From the NCBI GenBank assembly GCA_025093985.1, contig JACAAK010000004.1, forward strand, positions 186,001 through 250,000: DNA of 64,000 nt, read 5' to 3'. Each line of letters opens with the position of its first letter. The stretch's first letter is position 1. Position numbers and translations under genes: made by a program. The DNA comes from Calvatia gigantea. Lineage: Eukaryota > Basidiomycota > Agaricomycetes > Agaricales > Lycoperdaceae. Of this stretch, positions 9,659-21,000 are shown in pieces. The notes below the pieces were generated by a model that was not told where the DNA came from, did not search any database, and worked only from the letters and a program-made list of their open reading frames with translations.

Positions 9659-12252
9659 ATGTCTCTCAGCAACCCACGAAAATGTACCATTCCACTCCTC
9701 TTCCGGAAGATAGTCTTGCAACTGCTTCTTGTCAGCACCCCTGCTTACCTCATCATCGGCTTCATCATCATACCCTGGTCCATGCTTGAGGCATTTTAGT
9801 ATATGTTTCTGTACCTCATAATGCCTCTTCTCATCTTTCTACATCATATCTTTCAGTGAGCACTTTCCAACCTGAAGCTTTTATGACTGCTGAGAAGAAA
9901 ATTATTATAGGCTATGGCCAAGGAGATGTTGGCCAGTTATTTGTGAGGTTTTGACATCAATTATAGAAGTTGTCATAGGTGGGATATTTTTCTCCCAGCT
10001 TTCTTTGAGGTATCTCCTCACCTATCACATGATTCACATCATAGCTGGTTACTTCCTCATACCATTAACTGTATCAATGTGGCAAGGATTTGAGTCTTAT
10101 CTGACCCCTATCCCCCTTGAAATACCACTAATGGGGGGTATTGCATTGCTTATAGCCACTTCCTCTTTCTTTGCTTTCCTGTTCCTATTATGTGACATCC
10201 TGAATGGTCGTGGGAAAAATATTCTGCAGCCATATGACTTCTCCACTGGCTTGTGTCTACCAGGCTATCAGTGGACTTTCATATCTGGAAATTTCCTAAC
10301 AAGAAGATGCTACAGGTATATTTCTTGCCCCTTATAGTCAATGTTGTTGAGAGAACAAGATAACATCCCAATATAATCACACTACTACACTAGTGTATGC
10401 ACGAGCAGTGGAGGGTAGTCATACTCACCCAGAGATGGTCCAAGGGGAATTATAAGATCCAGAGAGGCTTATACCAGTCCGTCAACTCCATAGAGGAGGG
10501 CAAGGTAGTAGCAAAGCATGCTTAAGAGTGAGAGGCATTTGAAGAACGAAGGAAGTGTCTTTAGGATGAGAGTCCTTGACCATAAAAGTCTACCCAAAAG
10601 ACATATATGTCTCATACTACATAAGGGTACTTATACTAAGTCCTAGGTAATGTGACCATAAACCTGAAACAGGGAGGTAACACTATCTACCAGTAGCATA
10701 ATGAGTGCATACTTGTGTATGACGCATGTACTAGAAGGTTCCATGCAGAGTTATTTAACCAGCTACAGTAGTGCAGTATATTACTCTTGTATATAGTCTA
10801 TAGTCTACAGTCTGTTATTATTGACCCTCTGAAAGTGAAGTACTCAAGACCTGTTTTAGCTATGAATAGACTGAACCAACGTAGTGGTACAGATTGAGAT
10901 TCAACAAATGTGACATGTGGACCTGTTAACCAAAATTGCTCCTCCAGTACAGACAATTCTTTCATCCAATGTGTTTGAGGGGCACTGGCCATACTATGTC
11001 TCTTTGCATTTTCATTTCTGATGTTCTATGCTATCATTTGGCAACCACTAAAATGGAGTGCATGCCCAAGTTTCAAAATATCCAAGATAATGGTGCCTGA
11101 AAGGGATCTTTGTGGTGCATTGACAACTATATTGGGTACAAGCTTCTTCTTTGTGTATTACCCAATACAGGCCATTTTCCTGGCACCAGTGAGTGTAGGA
11201 AGTTGAGGGTTCTGTACAGACTGGAATACTTTGCTTTAGGGCATGGACATTGGTCAGTCTCCAATCATGGATATAAGTCACACACTATTTGTCAAGGCCA
11301 GTAATGGTGGGTTGGACTGTGTCTACCAGTATTTCTACTTTAAGCTGATGAGTGTTTGTTAGGGCTGGTAATTCGACCTGGATGCAGCAACACTGCTATT
11401 CCCAGAGCAGTATTTACTTCTTGTCCTTTCATCCCTACCCCGGATTTGCTCATCCACATTGACATACTCATCACTGTCTATTTCTTGGGGGCATCAGATG
11501 ACCTTTCACTCTACTTTGGGATAACAAACTTGTCAGCTGATATATTGAACAATATGGAGCTGATAAGTCTTGGGCCAGGTTCTAATCTACATGGATTATC
11601 TTCAATTTCAATCAAAGAACAGTTTTCAAGTCAAAGTGCTACAACAATAGGAATACCAAAGGTCAGTAGCAGATGTTGCTTGAATAGATGTCTTTTCTGA
11701 GATCTTGCCACTGGTGACAGTACTGTCAGTTTGCAGTTGCCAATATACGTGCTTTATCCTCAGATTGGTTACCTTCACTTCCCAGGAACAACAAGACTAT
11801 AACATTACGTGTTACCATGCGAACTCAGCTGAATATCGAAATTGAGCAAGAATACTTAGAAGGTTCAGTGCTGAATAGTTTTGCTGTGGTTGGTAGTGTC
11901 TGGACTTTGATCAACAGCTTATTTGCTCTTGTGTTTGGGAGCACCCTGTTGCTCACACTCTTTGGTAAGTTACCTCCTAACTTCTATCACATTGAACTGA
12001 TTTTGGCCAGGGGTCAAGCCACTATCAATTTATGGTTTGATTCACCTGTTTCAACAACAAAGGGCATTGCTGGTAGATAGAGGCTATGTTCTTTCTCCTA
12101 AAGAACAAGATCACATTGTGGGAATCCTCAGAGAACATTTACTCAATGTGGATGACATTGAGGGGGATAGAACTTCCTCAACCCATTATAGTCCCATGAA
12201 TGTCTTACCTCGGTTCAGTCACTTGCAATGTGATGTCGGGGTGCAGACGTGA
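9659..12252 (+). pseudogene. M1: multi-pass membrane protein pseudogene
   Basis: A spliced gene of a fungal transmembrane family I know only as hypothetical proteins in Agaricomycetes. Pieces in order: N-terminus MSLSNPRKCTIPLLFRKIVL with a hydrophobic helix (9659); a second part with LTSIIEVVIGGIFF and AFLFLLCDILN (about 9945-10320); FSFLMFYAIIWQPLKW (about 10990-11060); a soluble middle with DDLSLYFGITNLSADILN and LGPGSNL (11490-11600); and the C-terminal helices EYLEGSVLNSFAVVG (11848), an intron after LTLFG, then KPLSIYGLIHLFQ and the tail CDVGVQT, stop at 12250-12252. An in-frame TAG at about 9797 and a 562-bp solo LTR (10345-10906) break it. Homologues are at 32677-42929 and 59844-60065. 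Confidence 0.75.
10345..10906 (-). repeat. Solo LTR, family C (562 bp)
   Basis: Plus strand starts TGTTGAGAGAAC and ends GAGATTCAACA. The same 5-bp duplication AATGT flanks it on both sides (10340-10344 and 10907-10911). It matches the solo LTR at 41193-41738 in opposite orientation, and its U3 edge resembles the LTR of element B. It lies inside membrane gene M1, so it is younger than the gene. Confidence 0.9.
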
Positions 12253-12317
12253 ATTGTAGCTAGCCCAAAGCATATGAGAGGGGCTACACATAATGGAAGG
12301 GGGTCAGATGAGATTAA

Positions 12318-12540
12318 TCAGAGCTTCGCAAGCTGTTCAACTGTTGGCGTCAATGACCCACAAATAATAGACCCGAGTTTGTTGGGTTTCTGCTGAGGTA
12401 TCTGTGAGTGGTATAATGAGGATGACAGACGTGCAAATAGAAATGACAAATAAGATGACCAATACCTAGTATCCTCCTTATGGAGGTGTTCATGCAACCG
12501 AAAGTATGACCAAGCAGGATCCCAAGAATGTGCTGCAACG
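12318..12540 (-). pseudogene. H8: last exons of a hydrolase copy
   Basis: Minus-strand match to the last two exons of the intact hydrolase: a part like IRRILGIGHLI (compare VRKIQDVGHLV), the intron ending CTCAG, and the final exon start QQKPNKLG. It faces the stop of M1 only about 65 bp away, the same convergent spacing as M2 and the intact hydrolase. The rest of this hydrolase copy is missing. Confidence 0.65.
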
Positions 12541-13307
12541 ATGTGCGAAAGAACTCATATTGGAAAGGGGGGGAGGGAAAAGTTGACCAAATGTATGGTG
12601 TTTGGTGCTGCTTATGTTTACTGGTGGGCTCCCACTTACCTGGACCCCCCTCCCATTCCGAGCTGGGCTCTCCAGCATAAACATTGACGGCACTGTTGAA
12701 GGATTATTTTTTTTCACCAAAGTTTCCATCCTCTCAAGGATGTTCATACAACAAGGAGTAGAAGGTACTTTGGCACCCCAAGTGGAGTGGCTGCACTGAT
12801 AAGGAACAGTATTGTTCAGGGCAGGTAGTGTGGAGGGGTCTGGGATGGCTCTTTAACCAGGCCGGATACTGGAATCGCATCTGGGCTTTTTAGGATAGGT
12901 TCGGAGCAAGACATCTGCAAAAAAATGGAGTCATGGGGCTGGGTAACACCCTGTTCAGCATTCCTGCACCCTCTATGAGTCTGCCATAGGTGGGATTGAA
13001 ATCAAAAACGTATAGAACATACTTGTTGAGTCATGTTTTACACAAAACTTGGTACACTCGGGGGGGAGGGTTCCTTCCTTAGCACATAGTGTAGAAGTTG
13101 GCCAATAACGTCGTCTTCTGTGAGATTGGAGAAGCCCAGGGGATATTCGATCAGAGAGAGCATGCCATTTGACCTCTCGTACAACCTGTCTGCTAGTAAC
13201 TTTTAAGATTCTCCCAGAAGTGTCCACATACCCGCCATTCTACCACCTTCCAATCTACCTTCTTATACGCATCATGATTCTGAATGTGCCAAATTATATA
13301 CCAGGAT
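12541..13307. other. No recognisable gene
   Basis: Unassigned sequence up to the copia A target site. 13070-13190 matches 7270-7405. Nothing else recognised. Confidence 0.5.
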
Positions 13308-13600
13308 TGTTGTAACGAGCAGCAGGGATCTAGAGTGAGATAATACACTCAGAATTGTAGAACGAGACTATAAATATATTAAGAAATACCTAGAGTGAGA
13401 TAATACACTATAGGTCATATAAGTAAAGGTATAATGCAGTTAAGCATAATGTAACTCACCTCAGAATCATAGAACGAGACTGAGGTGTACAAAAGTACAG
13501 TAAAGCTCGAAAATAGAGCAATTACATAATGGCTGATGTAATGAGTGGAACTGAAGAATAGTCCGAAGTAAGTCCTTACAAAGAGGGTATATGCACAACA
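13308..13600 (-). repeat. 3' LTR of copia A (293 bp, enlarged)
   Basis: Matches the 5' LTR (26300-26480, 181 bp) and the solo LTR at 27974-28748 (181 bp without its insert) but carries 112 bp extra. The extra part begins with a second copy of the motif CTAGAGTGAGATAATACACT, so it contains a tandem duplication. Confidence 0.9.
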
Positions 13601-13622
13601 CGCCCACTCAGTGAACATTCAT

Positions 13623-16054
13623 TTACATGAGACCAAGAGCATGAGTGAAAACAGAAAACTTCGCATGAGGAAGAGCCTTGGTAAGAATGTCAACAGGCTG
13701 TTCATCAGTGGGAATGTAAGAAGTTGCAATGTGACCAGTGTCATTGTGATCACAAATGAAGCAGTACTTGGTATCAATGTGCTTGGTGCACTCATTGATG
13801 TTGCCAGTGGTAATGAGTTGAATAGCAGACTGATTGTCGCTATGAAGAGGAGTGGGGGATGTGATCGGAAGATGGAGAGAATCAAAGAGATTTTGGAGCC
13901 AGAGGGCTTCCTGACATGCAGAGGCAGCTGCAATAAATTCAGCTTCAGTAGTTGAGGTTGATACACAGTTTTGCTTCCGTGATGCCCAAGTGATAGCACC
14001 ACCTGCGAGACGAGAGACATAACCAGTAATAGACTTGCGATCAGTACGATCACCAGCCCAATCAGAGTCAGCATACAGGATGGGCTCATCAGGACCTTCA
14101 CCAGCTTGATAGACAAGCTTGTAGTCACTAGTACCTCGAAGGTAGCGAAAAATACACTTCATGGCCTTAACGTGGACATGACCAGGGGCCGCCACATGAC
14201 GAGATACAACATCCACTGCATAGGCAATGTCGGGGCGAGTGCAAACCATTGCATATATGAGCGGTCTAATCATACGTTGATACTCAGTAATGTTGACTTC
14301 AGGCTCAGAGAGCACAGGGAGGGAAAGGCCAGACTCCATAGGGGTCTTGACTGGGCAACAGTCAGCCATACTGTGACGTTCGAGGATGTCTTCAATGTAT
14401 TGGGACTGCGAAAGAGTAACCCGTTTACGATCTTCACTCTGCGTGACCTCCATTTGAAGAATCCATTTCGCCCCACCGAGATCCTTCATGTCGAAACATG
14501 ACTGAAGATTGGACTTGGTGTTGTTGATGATGTCGAGATCAGCGGAGATAACGAGGAAATCGTCAACGTAGACAGCGATGATGATAAGGGTACCATCTTC
14601 CAGCTTCGTGAAAACACTGTGATCAGAAGCACTTCGTGTGTAACCCATAGACTCTAATTCCGCCTGAACCTTCTTGTACCACTCACGACCGGCCTGCTTG
14701 AGGCCATAGAGTGCTCAGTTGAGCAGCCAAACGTAGCCATCGGGGGCGTCAACACTGGGAGGGACCTTCATGAAAATCTCCTCATCGAGATCTCCATTTA
14801 AGAAGGCAGACTTCACGTCCATCTGGTGAATGTGCCAGCCATGCTTTGCGGTGAGGGCGAGAGTGTTCAGATCGTGGAGTGCTTGGTCACAGGAGCATAA
14901 GTTTCGTTGTAGTCAACACCTTCGACTTGTGAAAAGCCTTGGGCGACCAAACGAGCCTTGTAGCGTTCGACCTGACCGTCGGCACCAACTTTGCATCTGA
15001 AGACCCATCTACAGCCAACGATACGACAGCCATTAGGTTTCGCAACTTCGGTGTACAGTCCCTTCTTCACGAACTCCTCTAATTCCTCTACCATGGCCTG
15101 TTTCCAGTATATCGCGTCGGGGCGAGCCATCGCCTCCTCATACGTGACCGGATCACGTTCAAGTGACGCAGTTTGGGCCGATTCATCGCCCACTGAAGCC
15201 TGAGCAGACCTGGGAGATGCCCCAGGAGTGTCCTCATCTTCAACCTCCTCTACAGCTGTCGTACCCTTCGGAGTTCCTGGATTTCGCTGGTAGGAGCTTC
15301 GTTGATACCTTGAATCATCATCCCGTACAGGTGCGCGCCGGTTTCTCAGAGAACGACGGACTTCGGGAGGTGGCACAGGAATTGGATAAGGAGAGGTAGA
15401 AGTTGACGAATTGGCCGGTTTCTCGATGTTTCCAGATGTGGCGGAGGTGCGTACCCCCGTTTTCGAGGCTGCCGAATCCGAATCTGAAGTCGGTTTGGCC
15501 GCGCGTACAGCCGTTCTCGCGTTGGAGCGATTTAAGCGATCTGGAGTAGGGGGAGAAGGATTTGCAATTTCTAGGGCATTGGCTCGTAATTTCGGGGCGG
15601 TTTTGGTATCGTTAGAGACGCCTGAAGGTGCCGAATCCGCCGCAATTTGTTTCGTGTTCGTAGCCGCGCTAGAATCGAAGTTATTGCCGTCCGAAGTTGG
15701 CCCTTCTTTCCTCTCTTCTCCTTTCACCTGGAAAATCGCGTTTTCGTCATCTGGAGCACCCGGAACATCAGGATTTACATCAATAACCACCCTAGAATGT
15801 TCCACCTCACTCCCTTCATCAAACCGAACATCCCGCGATTCAAAAATCCGACCTGAGGGACGATGGAGGAGGACATAGGCCTTCTTGTGTTGAGAGTAGC
15901 CAAGATGTACACAGTGTAGGGACTTTGAGCCGAACTTGGCTCTCTTAGACTTCGGAATGAGTGTGTGAGCATCACAACCGAATACTCGAAGGTGAGCGAT
16001 GGAGGGTTTGTTGCCAGTATAGGCCTGGTGGGGTGTGACGTCATTGTTGAGGGC
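13623..16054 (-). pseudogene. Copia A integrase C-terminus, reverse transcriptase and RNase H
   Basis: From right to left: integrase C-terminal part (LNNDVTPHQAYTGNK, LRVFGCDAHTLIPKSKRAK), a Ser/Pro-rich linker, then RVT_2 reverse transcriptase (AMVEELEEFVKKGLY, CRWVFRCKVGADGQ, YKARLVAQGFSQ, ALYGLKQAG, AVYVDDFLV) and RNase H (YADSDWAGD, STSTTEAEF, KHIDTKYCFICDH), stop near 13623. It is broken by a one-base shift near 14866 and a TGA just before ALYGLKQ at about 14717 (a CGA to TGA change). The open frame starting at 16111 crosses into the solo LTR; those first residues are LTR sequence, not protein. Confidence 0.9.
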
Positions 16055-16788
16055 TGAAGAGATGAGGCAGCGGTTCAACGAAAATAGGGTGTGACTGCGT
16101 CCGTCAGTCACGAGGCTTCAAAACCGGGTCCAGGAAAAGAGAGACAGAGGCCGGGAACACAAGAGAACGAGGGGTGAGAGCGACGACGTCAGATACGTCG
16201 TTGAGAACGAGTCCAGGAAAGAGAGACAAGAGACTGCGAGCCGACGCGAGAACGAGAGACTGCGAGACAACACGAGAACGAGAGGTAAGATACTTGATTT
16301 TTAGCAACTTCGAGAGAGAGAGAGAGTGGGTATCCAATTACTAGGTGTCGAGCCTCTACTGGCTCGACTGTATTTATACTGTAGACAACTTGTCCGGTGT
16401 TCAATTTCTACGGTTATCTACAAATACTGAATCTGTATAGCAAATGTGTTGAGTTAGTATAATGAAGGTTAGACTAGGGAACTGTGGTAAAATGTTGAAA
16501 TTTTGAAACACAACAAGTGAATGTGCAACTACGGAGGCGAAGAGTCTGAATTAGAAAAAAAATGTCAATAATGAGAAAGATGTGTGGTGAAATTTTATTA
16601 AAGTGGGTAGTGGTCTAAAACACGACGTATGGCAGGTGAAATGGACAGTTGTGTAGTGAGCGAGGAACGAGCAGATCGGCGACAGATCGATGAATGGTCG
16701 GGGTGACGAAATCTTCGGAGGGTGGACTGATTAGTGTGAGATGCTCGTTGGGTGCCGTTCCGAAGGCAGCCGACGTGCAGTCTCCACA
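16055..16788 (-). repeat. Solo LTR of the gypsy family (734 bp)
   Basis: Homologous to 2963-3672 with the same ends, but with a longer, purine-rich 5'-leader side. It interrupts the copia A integrase inside an Ala codon. The flanks repeat GGGC (16051-16054 and 16789-16792; one more base is ambiguous), which is the target duplication. A TATAAATA box on the minus strand lies at 16371-16378. It was formed by LTR-LTR recombination. Confidence 0.9.
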
Positions 16789-16795
16789 GGGCTCT

Positions 16796-17309
16796 TGTTA
16801 TGACTTCTTATTCTAGCATTATCCTTTTACGGACTTATTTCCTTTCCTGTCCATTTCTTTATTTAATATCCACATATGTACTTTTAGTTTACTTCTCTCC
16901 CTTCCCTTTCTTGTCTCTGGATTTGCCACTATTCCTACCCCTACCTGATATGGTGTTTGTGATTCCTTTTCTGTCCTATCTCTCCCTATATGGTGGATGT
17001 TCAACACATCCACATATCCTTTGTCCATTATCTTTCTTCTGACTTATCTAGTATAAGTAGCTAGTTAGATACTCCTTGTAGTAGACAGTTTGAACTGGCT
17101 ACCAGCCTCTTATCTTCCACAATCCTCTTGCCTGAACTGAGGCCCTGTCTAACAAGTGACTTGCCTTACTTCTTGACCAACTATATATAGAGACAAGTCC
17201 CTGAGTGGATCCCCTCTATATATAGATCCCTGTGTTAACTCTATTGGGAGTAAGTCTGTATAGACGCCCTTTAGGGAAGACAACCTACAAGGTAAGTGTG
17301 CACGTAACA
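16796..17309 (-). repeat. Solo LTR, family D (514 bp)
   Basis: Starts TGTTATGAC and ends CACGTAACA, so the ends are inverted repeats TGTTA/TAACA. Perfect 5-bp duplication GCTCT at 16791-16795 and 17310-17314. It sits within seven bases of the gypsy solo LTR, in the same target codon of copia A. No other copy of this LTR is in the window. Confidence 0.85.
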
Positions 17310-17663
17310 GCTCTAGTGGGAACTCAGTTGAGGATGTAGGGTGCATATGTGATGGCATGTGACCAGCATGACTCTGGGAGTCCTGATTCCTTCAACATAG
17401 TCCGAGCCATGTCAAGGATGGTCCTATTCACATGTTTGGCTACTCCATTCTCCTGGGGAGTGTCCAGGTTGGTAACCTCGTAGTGAATCCCTTGTGATGC
17501 GAAATACTGCTTAAGTGACACTGAGGTGTACTCCCCACCTCCATCTGTACGAAAATGGTTCAGCCTTTGTCCTGTCTCGACTTTGGCACATTCAATGAGC
17601 CACTTGAGATGCTCCTCAGCTTTGTCTTTTGATTTTAGCAATACGACCTTGAGGTAGTGTGAG
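17310..17663 (-). pseudogene. Copia A integrase core fragment
   Basis: Encodes the middle of the rve integrase: HYLKVVLLKSKDKAEEHLKW, then FRTDGGGEYTS with the second catalytic Asp, LDTPQENGVAKHVNRT with the catalytic Glu region, and SHAITYAPYILN. A TGA follows directly (CGA to TGA), then VPTRA up to the solo LTRs. It joins 24466 on the right and 16054 on the left once the insertions are removed. Confidence 0.9.
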
Positions 17664-18071
17664 TGTTAAGACGAGTACACCACAATAGTTTGCATTAGTG
17701 GCGGAGGGGAGTTGTACTCACTGGGTTTGTTGAGATGTGCATTATAGACTGTAGCTAGAGGATATCTTAGAGGTATGATGGGCAGAAAGTAGACTGAATT
17801 GTCTAAGGAATATACGCATACTACATAGGTCTTATATATCTAAAGTCTCTGGTCTGTGCGCTGTTCTACCTAATACAGGTGAGGTCTTATCTGCCAGTAG
17901 CATATACAGAGCATACTGCGTACATTGTTCTACTTAATAGACCATGACCAGCAACCTAGAGTGCGGTCTAGTACATTATCTGTTATCTCTCTTCAAGAGT
18001 GAAGTACTCAAGAACCCGTTTCAGCTATAAATAGACTGAACCAACGTAGTGGTACGGATCGAGATTCAACA
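17664..18071 (-). repeat. 3' LTR of copia B1
   Basis: 408 bp, paired with 24058-24465. It is next to the purine tract at 18072-18080 (GAGGAGGAG on the minus strand), the plus-strand primer. Confidence 0.95.
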
Positions 18072-18096
18072 CTCCTCCTCACTTGAAGGAGGGAGA

Positions 18097-21000
18097 TTAA
18101 CGTTTCATCGATCGAGCGGCTTTATCCCATGCTTCGATATCGGAACCAAAAATCAGTCCTAGTTCAGGGCGGAAGAGATTGATTTTGGTTACGCCAAGAT
18201 TCTTTGTAAAGATATCGGCGGGATTGTCTTGTGAAGACACATCACAAATAACAATCGTACCCTCCTCAACTAATTCTCGCACATAGTGGTAATGAATATC
18301 CACGTGCTTCGATTGTTTTTCAACAATGGGATTTTCAGTCCAGAATTTGGATCCATCGTTGTCACCATAGAGAATAGGAGTTGGGTGCTCAATATTGAGC
18401 TCCTCCAGAAGCTGTGACAGCCATTTCACTTGTCGTGAAGCGTCAGACAGTTCTTTGTATTCTGCCTCAGTGGACGATAATGAAACCGTCTTTTGTCGCC
18501 GCGAAGTCCAGGTAACAGCGCCGGACGTGATCATACAAACATTTCCCGATACAGATCGGTGGGTTTCTGTATCTTGAGCCCAATCCGAGTCACTGAGGCA
18601 TTCCAGCGTCACCGCTGGTTTGCCAGTATTGCCTTCATATTTCAACGCATAGTTCCTTGTCATAGACAAGTACTTTAATACATGAATTCCAGCGCGATAG
18701 TGCTCGGGTGCGGGGTTAGCGGCATGTTGTGCCAGCTTAACTACGGCAAAGGCTATGTCGGGCCTAGTACCGATCATCAAGTACATCAAAGATCCAACCA
18801 ATTGTTGGTACTTTAGACGGAAGGGGTGTGATGCAGTGTCTTTGTTCGTTACGAACTGGAAGCCGGCGGGTAATGGTGTTTTAGCCGTGGCAGACTGCGG
18901 AATTTGGAAGCACTGCAAGATCTTATCCAGGTATTTCACCTGTTGGATGAAGATTTGACGCTTGGAGCGATTCCTCGAGATTTTCATCCCAAGAAATTCT
19001 TCACAAGGACCGTGATCTCTGCATTCCCACTTTTTGGTGAACTTTCCCTTCAACTCTTTGAGGAGGGGGGAGTTTTTCTTTCCCAAGAAATTCACGTCAT
19101 CAACGTAAACAATGGCTACTACAAGCTCTTTTGTTTTCGGATGTCTGTGAAAGTATACAGCGTAGTCGGATTTGCAGCGGGTAAATCCCAGCTCAATCAT
19201 AGATTGATGCAATTCCTTCCACCACTGGCGACCGGCTTGTTTAAGGCCATAGATCGCTCGTCTAAGCCTCCATACTTTTCCTTCCTGCCCGGGAAGTTGA
19301 AACCCTTCGGGCTGTTCCATGTATATCTCCTCGTCCAGTTTGCCATATAGATAGGCAGTTTTTACATCAATGCTATGCATATCCCAATCATGGATTGCAG
19401 TGAGTGCAAAGCTTACGCGCGCTGACTCATAGTGGACAACTGGTGAGAAAAGCTCGTTATAGTTGATGCCTTCAATCTGCGAGAACCCCTTCGCAACTAA
19501 GCGAGCTTGCAAGTGGCCATCAGACTTTTCGAGAAATACCCAACGGTTTTTAACTGTCCTCCTTCCTTTTGGAAGATCTACTAGTTCGTATACCCCTCGT
19601 TTCTTCAACGCTTCGAGTTCCTCGATACATGCAGCCATCCATTTTGCCTTAATAGGCTCAGGAAGCTTAAGCATGTCACGGAAAGTTTCAGGCTCTCCGT
19701 GTGCGGTATTATGTACCGTCTGTATCAAGAAATCAATCAGTTTTACTCCTCCCTCAGCGACAAGCCTTTCAATGTCCATATCATTTACATCGTGAGATGT
19801 TGGATCATTGGTTTCAGGCATGGGCGGCAGTTCCAGACGTGGAGGGAGCTGAAATGGAGGCATATCAAAGGGTTGTGGTGGATACCACTCAGCACGAACT
19901 CTTTGCCTCACATATTCAGGATGGTTAGTCCTTGCTCTTCGTTCACAAATGAATTCGTCCGAAGGGGCATTGGCGCGTACGCGCTGCCTTTGCCTCTGCT
20001 GCTCTTGTCGGTGAGTCCGATCTATTTCTCTTTCTATCGAAATTGGACGCCTGTTTTCTCCATATGTATTACCTGGTCTGACTGGAGGCCTGCCTTGTCG
20101 TTCAGAACGACGCGGCTCTACTTGGTCAGAACCAACAGCACGACGTTTGGGAACAGGGATTGGGAATTCCTCGTTCTCGGTATCCCATACATCACTGTCC
20201 ACATGCCAATTATCACGTATATCAGGTTCCTCCTCAACGGTCGTTCCACACGAGGGTGGCGACTCAGGTGGGGGAACCCAAGGTGGCGTATTGCCAGGTG
20301 ATGGTTGTCGAGAATTTATGCTGTCTGGCGGAGTAGAATTCCGCCGGGGTAAAGGAGGTGTAGGCGGAGAATATTTCGGTTTGAATGGTGGAGAAACTGG
20401 AGGTAACGTTACTGGATGATCAGGTGGAGGTGGAACAATTCCAGTGTCATCTGAAGATGGCGGAATAGGTGGTTCATTCTCTAATCCTGGTCTAGGCAGG
20501 TTTCTCTCTCCTCCGTGATTAGGCCGGTTACTGCTATCCGGCACTGAATTGGGGCATTTGGGAAAATATCCCTTGTCGAATAAGGCGTTTGGTGATATAA
20601 AAATCACATTGCCTGCCATGTGCCGCATAAAGATGTAGTTTTTACTACCTTTATATCCAAGAAAGATCATAATCTCGGATTTTGCGGACAATTTGTTTGG
20701 GCGGATCTCATCGGGTAGATATACGTACGTGCCGCATCCAAACACATGGATATGGGACAAATTTGGTTTTTCCCTCGAATAACACTCGAAAGGTGTCTTC
20801 CACTGCAGACGCTGGACTGGCGTGCGATTATATAAATGCACAGCTGTGTTCAATGCAAATTCCCACCACGAGTCAGGTAGACATGCCTGTAGCCTTATAG
20901 CTTGGGCTTTCTCGTGTAGGGTGCGGTTCAGTCGCTCTGCTCTCCCATTTTGCTGATGCGCATAGGGAGCAGTGGTCTCGTGGGTAATTCCACACGCCGT

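Noticed and set aside
14867..16111. Open frame starting MTDGRSHTLFSLN that joins solo LTR sequence to copia A integrase
   Set aside because: The first 19 codons are translated gypsy LTR; the same peptide appears in the LTR at 2963-3672. The fusion is an insertion junction, not a gene.
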